Shown piece after piece: positions 1 through 6,697 of a stretch of 6,864 nucleotides of DNA. The stretch spans positions 1 to 6,864 of the forward strand of contig DAOUVR010000057.1 of NCBI GenBank assembly GCA_030667555.1, written 5' to 3'. The position numbers and the translations under genes are program-made. Below the pieces are notes generated by a model. The model was not told the DNA's origin, did no database searches, and worked only from the letters and a program-made list of their open reading frames with translations. Numbering within the stretch: position 1 is the stretch's first letter; every line of letters starts with the position of its first letter. This stretch comes from Dehalococcoidia bacterium. Its GTDB lineage: Bacteria; Chloroflexota; Dehalococcoidia; E44-bin15.

Positions 1-38
1 CCCTTAACAAAATTATTTCGAGACAGATTTCCCCTGCC

Positions 39-794
39 CTAGTTAAGAATCTTTACCATCAACTCGTTGACCGCCGTCACTGCCTTGGAGGTATCAGGCA
101 GGTCAAGGAGTGGCTTTTGCTTGATGTCATACTCTCGCACTTCCTCATCCCAAGGTATTATACCTGCGGGCTCAATCCCAAGTCTAGATAGCTCCTCGGT
201 GATGAGAGGGTCCAGTGCCGAAGGGACAAAGCTAATTACTATCAACTGCTTGTGCACTACCAATTTGAGTTGAGAGACGATTTCTTTTATCCGAGCAACA
301 GTTCGCACACCCTTTATCGAATGGTCGGAGATTATTAGTAGCGCATCAATATTCTGAGTTGTCCTCCGCGACAGGTGCTCCATCCCTGCCTCATTATCCA
401 TAACAGTATAATCATAATTCTTAGCCAGGGAGTCGGCAAATTTCTTCAGGATAAGATTGGGGTAACAGTAGCATTCTGGGCCCTCACCCCGCCCCATCGT
501 TATAAGGTCAATCTGCTTAGTTTCAGCAACAACCTCGTTCATTTTATATTCCAGATAAGCCTCCTTGGTGAATCCGGGTGGGATATTTATTTTGTCCCTT
601 TGAAATTCATCCAGCATCAAGCCAACTGTCTTTCCAGCATCGATCCCCAGACTCTCCCCCAGGTTGGAATTGGGGTCAGCATCAATCGCTAGAATCGGTC
701 CCTTACCATTTTTGGTCAGGTAACGAATAATCAAACCTGCAATAGATGTCTTTCCACTGCCGCCCTTTCCGGACACAGCGATGTTGAAACCCAA
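39..794 (-). CDS. cooC: CooC-family nickel-insertion ATPase (distal copy)
   Basis: A 251-residue P-loop ATPase of the SIMIBI/MinD-like CooC family. The family hydrolyses ATP in the cytoplasm to help load nickel into the active-site cluster of CO dehydrogenase or acetyl-CoA synthase. Visible motifs are a deviant Walker A, GKGGSGKT, at residues 9-16 with the signature lysine K10; a switch region DAD at 38-40; the CooC-specific metal-binding Cys-x-Cys (C108-Y-C110) in the context GPECYCYPN; and DNEAGMEHL at 133-141. Length is normal for the family. The start is TTG at 794, supported by GGAGG at 803-807 with an 8-base spacer and by the natural N-terminus immediately before the P-loop. It is the last gene of the operon, 31 bases after fhs with no terminator between. 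Which enzyme it serves cannot be told from the window. Its motif contexts differ from the first CooC of the operon, so the two are probably different subfamilies rather than a recent duplication. Confidence 0.9.
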   Translation of the reverse strand: MGFNIAVSGKGGSGKTSIAGLIIRYLTKNGKGPILAIDADPNSNLGESLGIDAGKTVGLMLDEFQRDKINIPPGFTKEAYLEYKMNEVVAETKQIDLITMGRGEGPECYCYPNLILKKFADSLAKNYDYTVMDNEAGMEHLSRRTTQNIDALLIISDHSIKGVRTVARIKEIVSQLKLVVHKQLIVISFVPSALDPLITEELSRLGIEPAGIIPWDEEVREYDIKQKPLLDLPDTSKAVTAVNELMVKILN

Positions 795-802
795 ACAGTT
801 AA

Positions 803-807
803 CCTCC
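803..807 (-). promoter_or_regulatory. Ribosome binding site deciding the TTG start of distal cooC
   Basis: GGAGG on the minus strand, 8 bases before TTG at 794. It lies in the 31-base gap after fhs and supports the rare TTG start codon. Confidence 0.75.
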
Positions 808-825
808 GCTTCTATTGAGAAACTA

Positions 826-2589
826 CTAAAACAGCCCCGTTACCTTCCCGGTTTTCACATCTACATCGACCTTCCTGAAGGCAGGATCCGATGCGGTCCC
901 TGGCATCAGGCTGATGGTTCCAGCGCAGGGACAGAGGAACTTGGACCCGGAATAAATCAAAACATCGCGGATGGGCAAAGTCCATCCCTTGGGCACCCCC
1001 TTCACCGCTGGATCGTGGGTGAGACTCAGGTGAGTTTTCACCATCATTGTGGCGTAATCATCGTATTTGGTGTCGGACTCAAGCTGCTTTGCCTTGGCCT
1101 CAGCGTCAGGGGTCCAAGACACACCATCAGCCCCATAGACCACTTTAGCGATCTTATCGACCCGCTCCCGCAGTTTCATTTCCAAGGGGTAGAGGAACTT
1201 GAATTCGCTCTCCTGTTCGCAGGCTTCCATCACTACATCAGCCAGCTCCAGGGCACCATCGCCGCCATCGGCCCAATGGCTGGACACGGCGCAGCGCGCC
1301 CCGGCGTCCTCGGCTGCCTTTCGCACCATGGCGATCTCATCCTTGGTGTCGGTATGGAAGGAATTGATGCAGACTACAGGATTGATGCCAGAAGCCCTGA
1401 TAACATTGATGTGGTGCACCATATTGGGCAGGCCCTTTTCCAGGAGCGCCAGATTCTCCTTGGCGTACTCTTCAGGCAGGGCAATGCCAGCCACCACTTT
1501 AGGACCACCGCCGTGCATCTTCAATGCCCGGATGGTGGTGGTGAGCACTGAGACATGCGGCTTAAGGCCACTCAAGCGGCTCTTGACATTCCAGAACTTC
1601 TCGAAGCCGATGTCTGCAGCGAAACCGCTCTCGGTTACATGGTAGTCAAACATCTTTAAGGCGATGCGGTCGCCGATGATGGAGGATTGACCCACGGCGA
1701 TGTTGGCGAACGGGCCAGCATGCACCATGCAAGGCTGATACTCTACGGTGCACATCAAGGTTGGGTTTATGGTGTTTCGCATCCAGGCAGTCATGGCGCC
1801 CCCCACCTCCAGATCGCCGGTGGTTACGGGATTGCCCCTTTTATCAAATGCCAGAGTAATCTGATCCATCCTCTCCCGCAGGTCGGCCAAATCTTTGACA
1901 ATGGACAGCATGGCCATAAGCTCAGAGCTCACCGCGATGCCGAACTTGGACTGCATGGTGAAGCCATCCATGCGCCCGCCGAGGCCGATGACGATATTGC
2001 GCAGGCTCTGGGCACAGAAGTCCATAATCCAGCCCATCTCCACCCTCGTAGGGTCGATGTCCATGCGGCGCATGCTGGTTAGCCTGGCTAATTGCTCGTC
2101 ATTGTAGTTGCGCTCGTGTTGCATCCTCGAGGTAAGAGCAACCATGGCCAGGTTATGGGCGTTCATGATATCGTTGATGTCGCCAGTAAGACCCATGGAA
2201 AACTCAGTCATTGGGATGAGCAGCGCGTTACCGCCGCCGGCAGCAGTCCCCTTGATATTCATGGTGGGTCCACCAGAGGGCTGGCGAATGCAGCCTCCCA
2301 CATTCTTTCCTCGCTTGCCCAGACCTTCCAAGAGTCCCATAGTGGTTGTGGTCTTTCCCTCACCCAGAGGCGTGGGGGTTATGGCGGTTACCTCAATATA
2401 CTTGCCGTCTGGTTTATCCTTTAGACGCTCAATAATCTTCAGGAAGTCGAGCCTGCATATTCTCGCGAACGGAATGATCTCGTCCTTCTCCAGGCCCAGT
2501 CTCTCCCGCCACTCATCAGGGCTTGGCATGTTTGCTTCGGCTGCCTCCGCAATCTGCCAGTCCTTCATCTTTACCGCATCGTATGCCAC
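826..2589 (-). CDS. fhs: Formate-tetrahydrofolate ligase (formyl-THF synthetase)
   Basis: A 587-residue cytoplasmic enzyme that makes 10-formyl-tetrahydrofolate from formate, tetrahydrofolate and ATP. This is the formate-activating step of the Wood-Ljungdahl methyl branch and also a one-carbon supply for purines. The family signatures are clear: nucleotide loop TPLGEGKTTTT at residues 73-83, IKGTAAGGGNA at 112-122, LTGDINDIMNAHNLAMVAL near 134-152, HAGPFANIAVG at 290-300, and RALKMHGGGPKV around 354-365. It is somewhat longer than the roughly 555-560 residues usual for clostridial enzymes. Some motif positions differ from the clostridial pattern I remember (Asn where GGGY has Tyr; Val where NIAHG has His), as in the branch typified by methylotroph FtfL. 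The start is GTG at 2589, with AGGAGG at 2595-2600 and a 5-base spacer. It is the middle gene of the operon, between two cooC-like genes, and looks more GC-rich than both. Confidence 0.97.
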   Translation of the reverse strand: MAYDAVKMKDWQIAEAAEANMPSPDEWRERLGLEKDEIIPFARICRLDFLKIIERLKDKPDGKYIEVTAITPTPLGEGKTTTTMGLLEGLGKRGKNVGGCIRQPSGGPTMNIKGTAAGGGNALLIPMTEFSMGLTGDINDIMNAHNLAMVALTSRMQHERNYNDEQLARLTSMRRMDIDPTRVEMGWIMDFCAQSLRNIVIGLGGRMDGFTMQSKFGIAVSSELMAMLSIVKDLADLRERMDQITLAFDKRGNPVTTGDLEVGGAMTAWMRNTINPTLMCTVEYQPCMVHAGPFANIAVGQSSIIGDRIALKMFDYHVTESGFAADIGFEKFWNVKSRLSGLKPHVSVLTTTIRALKMHGGGPKVVAGIALPEEYAKENLALLEKGLPNMVHHINVIRASGINPVVCINSFHTDTKDEIAMVRKAAEDAGARCAVSSHWADGGDGALELADVVMEACEQESEFKFLYPLEMKLRERVDKIAKVVYGADGVSWTPDAEAKAKQLESDTKYDDYATMMVKTHLSLTHDPAVKGVPKGWTLPIRDVLIYSGSKFLCPCAGTISLMPGTASDPAFRKVDVDVKTGKVTGLF

Positions 2590-2594
2590 AGAAA

Positions 2595-2600
2595 CCTCCT
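2595..2600 (-). promoter_or_regulatory. Ribosome binding site deciding the fhs GTG start
   Basis: AGGAGG on the minus strand, 5 bases before the GTG at 2589. It fixes the unusual GTG start of fhs in the short gap after the first cooC gene. Confidence 0.8.
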
Positions 2601-2617
2601 TCTTTGTTTTAGGCTAT

Positions 2618-3454
2618 TTAGACTTTTATCTTTTTGGCGTAATTAGTCCGTCCCTTCATACCTCCTTTATTTCCTTCACCTGCCGCATAAGCAGTTGAAA
2701 ACAAAGCCTGATAAATACTTCTCACTTCATCAGTAATCACCTTGCTGGAATCTAGCAGGGGAAGATTACCGAGGTCAGCGTCAACTAATGCCTGGTCATA
2801 AGGAATAAACCCGAGAAACTCAAAGCCAGGGAGGCTAGAGATTATAAACTCCTTATCAGATTGGCTACGAATCTTGTTTCCGACCACAGCAAGGTTTTGT
2901 AAACCAATGTCTTTCGCCAGTTCAGCGATTCTATAGGCTGTTTCAATGCTTCGTCGGCCCGGCTCCACCACTATGATCAGCTTATCCACCACCTTAGCTG
3001 TTCCCCGGGCTAGATGTTCTATTCCAGCCTCCATATCTAGAATAACCACCTCATTCCTTGCCAGAAGCAAGTGAGCCAGCAAAGCTTGCAGTAAAGCACC
3101 TTCCTGGCAATAACAACCGGTGCCACCCCTCTTAATCCGCCCCATTACCATTAGCTTAATTCCTTCATGTTCTAAGGAGTAGTTCTCCGGCAGGTCATCA
3201 ACCTTGGGGTTTAGCTTGAAGAAGGGTGCACTTTGGCCAGGTTTAGCTCCTGTTCTTTCTTCAATGAGCTCACTCATCTCAGAGATGGGCATTACCTTGT
3301 CCGGGTTGGGGAAACCGAGAGTGGCTGCCAGATTAGCGTCAGGGTCTGCGTCTATGGCTATGACCGAGTAGCCGGCATCAGCAAATGTTCGAGCAAGGCG
3401 AGAAGCTAACAAGGTCTTCCCTACCCCACCCTTACCGCTGATTGCAATCTTCAT
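2618..3454 (-). CDS. cooC: CooC-family nickel-insertion ATPase (promoter-proximal copy)
   Basis: A CooC-type P-loop ATPase, 278 residues from the ATG at 3454, or 280 from an in-frame GTG at 3460. It probably drives nickel insertion into CO dehydrogenase/acetyl-CoA synthase. In GTG numbering the motifs are Walker A GKGGVGKT at 9-16, DADPDAN at 37-43, the CooC Cys-x-Cys (C116-Y-C118) within GTGCYCQEG, and DMEAGIEHL at 142-150. I prefer ATG 3454 because AGGTG at 3458-3462 can act as its ribosome binding site, whereas the GTG has none; the resulting MKIAISGKGG start is also typical. The last 20 or so residues form a Gly/Lys/Arg-rich tail, beyond the helix where related proteins end. This is the first gene of the operon, just downstream of a terminator-like leader hairpin, with fhs starting 28 bases after its stop. 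MinD/ParA function is unlikely given the CYC motif and the context. Confidence 0.9.
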   Translation of the reverse strand: MKIAISGKGGVGKTLLASRLARTFADAGYSVIAIDADPDANLAATLGFPNPDKVMPISEMSELIEERTGAKPGQSAPFFKLNPKVDDLPENYSLEHEGIKLMVMGRIKRGGTGCYCQEGALLQALLAHLLLARNEVVILDMEAGIEHLARGTAKVVDKLIIVVEPGRRSIETAYRIAELAKDIGLQNLAVVGNKIRSQSDKEFIISSLPGFEFLGFIPYDQALVDADLGNLPLLDSSKVITDEVRSIYQALFSTAYAAGEGNKGGMKGRTNYAKKIKV

Positions 3455-3469
3455 CGGCACCTGCTACGC

Positions 3470-3510
3470 AAAAAAAAGCTGAGCTTTCTGGAAAAGCACC
3501 AGCCCTCAGC
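3470..3510 (-). terminator. Leader terminator-like hairpin with U8 tract (candidate attenuator)
   Basis: On the minus strand GCTGAG (3505-3510) pairs with CTCAGC (3478-3483). An inner stem CTGG/CCAG with a 7-base loop stacks across a small internal loop. Eight T residues (3477-3470) follow directly. This is the form of an intrinsic terminator, yet it lies after the promoter and only about 10-16 bases before the first start codon, so readthrough must be controlled for the operon to be expressed. An upstream TTAGCC (3520-3525) can pair with GGCTGG (3499-3504), including two G-U pairs, which would break the terminator: a possible antiterminator. The ligand or protein involved is not evident, and no known riboswitch class was recognised. 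Confidence 0.6.
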
Positions 3511-3560
3511 TAATCTTTAGGCTAACCCTAGTATGTAATATTCGGACCACCGCAGTCAAG

Positions 3561-3590
3561 AGTATATCACAAGCACAATTTTAAAGTCAA
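3561..3590 (-). promoter_or_regulatory. Sigma70-type promoter of the cooC-fhs-cooC operon
   Basis: Read leftward, a -35 box TTGACT (3585-3590) is followed after 18 bases by a -10 box TATACT (3561-3566). Both are close to the TTGACA/TATAAT consensus. Transcription should begin near 3554, giving a leader of about 90-100 nt before the first cooC gene. No other leftward promoter of similar quality is visible between this site and the genes. Confidence 0.75.
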
Positions 3591-3646
3591 CAGGCAAATG
3601 GTGTAAAAACGTTATGAGGTGCTTTTTATCAGTGATCGAATAAATT

Positions 3647-3720
3647 CTCCCTCCCCTCGCCAGAGGCGAGTCGGTCGACAGAGTCGCCTCAGGAGACCTT
3701 TGGAGACTGGCGGGAGGGAG
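3647..3720. repeat. Large imperfect inverted repeat inside repeat copy 1
   Basis: CTCCCTCCCCTCGCCAG (3647-3663) is complementary to CTGGCGGGAGGGAG (3707-3720), apart from a small bulge. A smaller competing hairpin CTCGCC-AGA-GGCGAG (3656-3670) lies in its left half. The left arm starts in the shared repeat edge, but the rest is absent from copy 2, so it appears inserted or has been lost there. Confidence 0.65.
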
Positions 3721-3740
3721 TAAAAGGGAGGGGGGAACTT

Positions 3741-3758
3741 CACCCTCACCCTCACCCT
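3741..3758. repeat. Tandem hexamer CACCCT x3
   Basis: Three perfect units of CACCCT run directly into the CCCTCTCCC hairpin arm of repeat copy 1. Copy 2 has only CCCTAACCCT at this place, so the unit number has changed, probably by slippage. Confidence 0.8.
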
Positions 3759-3845
3759 CTCCCATCAAGGGAGAGGGAGTATAGAAAGTAGTTGCCCAAT
3801 TAATTGGGCCAATTATGCCTGATGAATCAGGCAACTACGATAATT

Positions 3846-4132
3846 AGCAATAGTGGCAACAAAAAGGGTGTCCACCCTTCGAGGCCGACAGGTCGGTCCA
3901 CTTTACGGACTCCGATACTTCGTTCGGAGCCGTCCTACGGCCCAGGCTCAGAGTGAACGGACTGAGTACGTTCGCCTGGCTAAACAGGGTAGCCTGGAGC
4001 ATCTGCTCCAACCTACCCATTTGGCGGGCTCTCCGACCTGTGGGAGCAGAATTACATTTGAGGGCGGGTCGAAATCACAGGGACAACGGCGAACGGTGAC
4101 GTATTACCAATCGGATGAATGAGTACAGGGCT
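3846..4132. other. Intergenic stretch with many inverted repeats, no convincing protein gene
   Basis: A GC-rich region dense in short complementary arms: CTCCGA/TCGGAG (3910-3915, 3924-3929), GCCGT/ACGGC (3929-3933, 3937-3941), CCAGG/CCTGG (3942-3946, 3975-3979) enclosing a potential H-type pseudoknot (CTCAG/CTGAG with GAACG/CGTTC), and an 11-bp interrupted stem GGGTAG-GGAGC/GCTCC-CTACCC (3987-4018). An open frame of 89 codons crosses it (3853-4122, plus strand), but the product is low in hydrophobic residues and resembles translated repeat, with no family I recognise. It could be an uncharacterised structured RNA or an array of REP-like palindromes. It does not match tmRNA, RNase P RNA, SRP RNA or T-box hallmarks that I can check by eye. 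Confidence 0.45.
3861..3879 (-). terminator. Possible weak leftward terminator
   Basis: On the minus strand AAGGGT-GGAC-ACCCTT forms a 6-bp stem with a 4-base loop (3864-3879) and runs into TTTTT (3865-3861). It could end a leftward transcript from the structured stretch to its right. The stem is short and the T-run partly overlaps it, so support is modest. Confidence 0.35.
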
Positions 4133-4161
4133 TTGTTTTTTACCCTCTGTTAGCTTATAAT
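4133..4161 (+). promoter_or_regulatory. Sigma70-type promoter of leuS
   Basis: A -35 box TTGTTT (4133-4138), a 17-base spacer and a perfect -10 box TATAAT (4156-4161). Transcription should start near 4168, leaving about 60 bases of leader before the leuS ATG. Confidence 0.75.
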
Positions 4162-4191
4162 CCATGCTGCGATATTTCTCAGACGAGATAC

Positions 4192-4212
4192 AAGCAAGCT
4201 AATCGCTTGCTT
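4192..4212 (+). promoter_or_regulatory. Hairpin in the leuS 5' leader
   Basis: AAGCAAGC (4192-4199) and GCTTGCTT (4205-4212) form a perfect 8-bp stem with loop TAATC, ending just before the GGGTGA ribosome binding site. No T-run follows, so it is not a terminator. It may stabilise the message or tune initiation; it could also be a protein-binding palindrome in the DNA. Confidence 0.5.
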
Positions 4213-4229
4213 AACGGGTGAAAAAGCAT

Positions 4230-6695
4230 ATGAGTGAGAAAAGGGCAGCGAGGTATAACCCTCAAGAGATAGAGAGAAAGTGGCAGGAAAGGTGGGCTGG
4301 AGACCACCTCTACGAGGTCAGCGAGGACGACCCGCGTCCCAAGAGTTACGAACTCACCATGTACCCCTACACCTCGGGAGACCTCCACATCGGCCACTGG
4401 TATGCCATGGCACCCTCCGACGTCCACGCCCGCTTCATACGGATGAAGGGCTACAATGTGCTTCACCCCATGGGCTTCGATGCCTTCGGCCTTCCCGCGG
4501 AGAACGCTGCCATCAGCCGCGGCATCCACCCGTATACATGGACGATGGGGAACATTGAGATGATGAGGACGCAGCTCAAGAGCATGGGCGCTATCTACGA
4601 TTGGAGGCGCGAGGTGATAACCTGCACCCCCGATTACTACAAATGGACACAATGGTTCTTCCTCAAGCTCTATGAGGCCGGCCTTGCCTATCGAGCCAAG
4701 GCACCAGTTAATTGGTGCCCCAACTGCCAGACAGTGCTCGCCAATGAGCAGGTGGTGGGCGAGGGGCTTTGCGAGCGCTGCGGGACAGCGGTAACCAGAA
4801 AAGACCTGGAGCAGTGGTTCTTCCGAATAACCAACTACGCCGAGGAACTCCTCGACTTCAGCCACATCGAATGGCCTGAGAGAATACAAATCATGCAGAG
4901 GAACTGGATTGGGAAAAGCGAGGGGGTGGAGATCTCCTTTGGGCTTGATGATGGCCAAGAGTTTAGCGTATTTACCACCCGACCAGACACCATTTACGGC
5001 GTTACGTTTGTGGTATTTGCCCCGGAACACCCGCTGGTGGAGAAACTTACTACAGCGGAACATAAGGAAGAAGTGACGCGCTATATCGAGCAGGCGCGGA
5101 GGCAATCGGAGATCGAGCGAGCATCCACGGAGCGGGAGAAGAGCGGCGTCTTTACTGGCTCCTATGCCATAAACAACCTTAACGGCGAGCAAGTGCCCAT
5201 CTGGGTTGCCGATTATGTTCTGATGAGCTACGGCACTGGCGCAGTGATGGCAGTGCCGGCTCACGATCAGCGTGATTTCGAATTCGCCAAACGCTTCAGC
5301 CTTCCCATAAGAGTAGTCATCGCACCTCCTGATTGGAACGGAGATGATTTCACCGAGGCTTGGGTTGAGCCAGGTATCATGGTCAATTCGGCTCAGTTCA
5401 ATGGTATGCCCAGCGAAGAAGGTATGGAAGCCATTGCCGACTATATGGAGGAAAAGAGCTGTGGAGAGCGGAAAACGACCTACCGCCTTCGCGATTGGCT
5501 TATCTCCAGACAGCGATACTGGGGTGCTCCCATCCCCATGGTCTATTGCGACAAGTGTGGAATTGTCCCGGTGCCCGAGAAGGACTTGCCGGTGCTTTTG
5601 CCAGAGGATGCTGAGTTTAGACCTACAGGGGAATCCCCCCTTGCGTACTGCGAGTCCTTCGTTAATACATCGTGCCCAAACTGTGGTGCCCCAGCGAGGC
5701 GTGAGACCGATACCATGGACACGTTCATGTGCTCATCATGGTACTTCCTGCGCTACAGCAGCCTCGACAGCACGGAGGCAGCATTCGATGTGGACAAACT
5801 AAGGTACTGGCTCCCGGTAGACCAATACACCGGCGGGGCAGAGCACGCCACCATGCACCTCCTCTACTCCCGCTTCTTCATTAAAGCGCTTCGTGACATG
5901 GGGATCGTAGATTTCGACGAACCCTTCACCCGGCTTTTCAACCAGGGAATTATTGTCATTGAAAGACAGAAGATGAGCAAGTCCAAGGGCAGAGTGATTA
6001 ACCCCGATGAATATGTAGCCGATTTGGGCGCCGATGCGGTGCGTGCCTATCTGATGTTTATCGGGCCCTGGGAGCAGGGCGGGGAGTGGGACGACAGAGG
6101 TATCAAGGGGATAGCCCGCTGGCTGAATAGGGTGTGGGATGTGGTGCTGGGGGCCTATTCCCAGGAGAAGCCAAAAGCAATTGATACGAAAAATCTACGC
6201 CGCATCACTCACAAGACCATCAAGAAGGCTACCGAGGATCTGGAGAGGTTCCGTTTCAATACTATGATCGCCGCTTTCATGGAGTTTACCAACTATCTGG
6301 GAAAGGTACGAGAGGGAAAATCCGTGGAAACAGCCGCTTGGCAGGAAGCCATCGATAGCCTGCTTCTGCTCCTTGCTCCCACCGCTCCCCATTTTGCCGA
6401 GGAGCTTTGGACGAAGACTGGCCACCTCTATAGCATCCACAACCAGCCTTTCCCCGAATGGGATGCCGAGCTTGCCGCTGAGGAGGAGTTCACCTTAGTG
6501 GTTCAAGTCAACGGTAAGCTCCGCGACCGGGTTACTGCGCCTGTTACCATCACCGAGGAGGAGGCTCGTGAGCTGGCGCTAAGCCGCGAGCGGATAAAAG
6601 CCTACCTGAATGATAGGAAGATTGTCAGGATCATCTATGTACCGCGGAGACTGGTGAACGTGGTAGCGACTGATCTGGTTCAGAAAGATGAGTAA
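4230..6695 (+). CDS. leuS: Leucyl-tRNA synthetase
   Basis: A complete class I aminoacyl-tRNA synthetase that charges tRNA-Leu in the cytoplasm. It has 821 residues from the ATG at 4230, or 825 from an in-frame GTG at 4218. In GTG numbering: HIGH at 57-60 and KMSKS at 585-589 form the ATP site; the CP1 editing domain shows the threonine-rich TTRPDT at 253-258 and VPAHD at 346-350 with the conserved Asp350, so proofreading should work; CxxC pairs at 167/170 and 185/188 suggest a zinc knuckle, and 444/447 with 486/489 a second. The anticodon-binding and C-terminal domains follow, including VQVNGKLRDRV. I prefer ATG 4230 because GGGTGA at 4216-4221 lies 8 bases upstream; the GTG has no ribosome binding site. 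It has its own promoter, is divergent from the cooC-fhs-cooC operon, and is bracketed by two copies of a structured repeat. Long antisense ORFs inside it are shadows. Confidence 0.97.
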   Translation: MSEKRAARYNPQEIERKWQERWAGDHLYEVSEDDPRPKSYELTMYPYTSGDLHIGHWYAMAPSDVHARFIRMKGYNVLHPMGFDAFGLPAENAAISRGIHPYTWTMGNIEMMRTQLKSMGAIYDWRREVITCTPDYYKWTQWFFLKLYEAGLAYRAKAPVNWCPNCQTVLANEQVVGEGLCERCGTAVTRKDLEQWFFRITNYAEELLDFSHIEWPERIQIMQRNWIGKSEGVEISFGLDDGQEFSVFTTRPDTIYGVTFVVFAPEHPLVEKLTTAEHKEEVTRYIEQARRQSEIERASTEREKSGVFTGSYAINNLNGEQVPIWVADYVLMSYGTGAVMAVPAHDQRDFEFAKRFSLPIRVVIAPPDWNGDDFTEAWVEPGIMVNSAQFNGMPSEEGMEAIADYMEEKSCGERKTTYRLRDWLISRQRYWGAPIPMVYCDKCGIVPVPEKDLPVLLPEDAEFRPTGESPLAYCESFVNTSCPNCGAPARRETDTMDTFMCSSWYFLRYSSLDSTEAAFDVDKLRYWLPVDQYTGGAEHATMHLLYSRFFIKALRDMGIVDFDEPFTRLFNQGIIVIERQKMSKSKGRVINPDEYVADLGADAVRAYLMFIGPWEQGGEWDDRGIKGIARWLNRVWDVVLGAYSQEKPKAIDTKNLRRITHKTIKKATEDLERFRFNTMIAAFMEFTNYLGKVREGKSVETAAWQEAIDSLLLLLAPTAPHFAEELWTKTGHLYSIHNQPFPEWDAELAAEEEFTLVVQVNGKLRDRVTAPVTITEEEARELALSRERIKAYLNDRKIVRIIYVPRRLVNVVATDLVQKDE

Positions 6696-6697
6696 GA

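Larger units (their letters stand above)
3638..3845. repeat. Dispersed structured repeat, copy 1 (long form)
   Basis: This shares its left edge (GAATAAATTCTCCCTCCCC), centre and right edge (ATCAGGCAACTAC.ATAATT) with a second copy at 6698-6820. Core structures are a perfect 9-bp hairpin CCCTCTCCC/GGGAGAGGG (3755-3763, 3769-3777), then a three-way-junction unit. In that unit an outer stem GTAGTT/AACTAC (3788-3793, 3833-3838) encloses arm A, CCCAATTAATTGGG (3795-3808), and arm B, GCCTGAT/ATCAGGC (3817-3823, 3826-3832). Relative to copy 2 it carries about 80 extra bases holding another large stem-loop and a CACCCT run. No transposase or protein gene belongs to it, so it resembles a MITE or REP-like non-autonomous element. 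Confidence 0.85.

Noticed and set aside
781..1551. 256-codon plus-strand ORF inside fhs
   Set aside because: It is antisense to a well-supported fhs gene; no promoter, no ribosome binding site, no motif.
3508..3550. Leader peptide starting GTG at 3550 and ending TGA at the attenuator stem
   Set aside because: The frame exists, but there is no ribosome binding site and it would start only a few bases after the predicted transcript start. There are no repeated regulatory codons.
3556..3834. 92-codon minus-strand ORF over repeat copy 1
   Set aside because: Its product (a PSPLMGEGEGEGE-type stretch) is simply the translation of the CCCTCTCCC hairpin and CACCCT run. It overlaps the operon promoter and has no ribosome binding site or domain.
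3638..3845. CRISPR array or autonomous insertion sequence
   Set aside because: There are no regularly spaced identical units with unique spacers and no transposase frame or clear terminal inverted repeats.
3853..4122. 89-codon plus-strand ORF
   Set aside because: It lies entirely over inverted-repeat sequence, has no good Shine-Dalgarno site and no recognisable domain, and its composition resembles translated palindromic repeat.
3846..4229. T-box leader or known RNA gene (tmRNA, RNase P, SRP) upstream of leuS
   Set aside because: The T-box AGGGTGG...CCGCG motif and the hallmark sequences of these RNAs are not visible, and the leuS promoter leaves only about 60 bases of leader.
4179..5264. 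361-codon minus-strand ORF inside leuS
   Set aside because: It is antisense to a clearly conserved leuS; it is open only because of leuS codon bias and shows no family resemblance.
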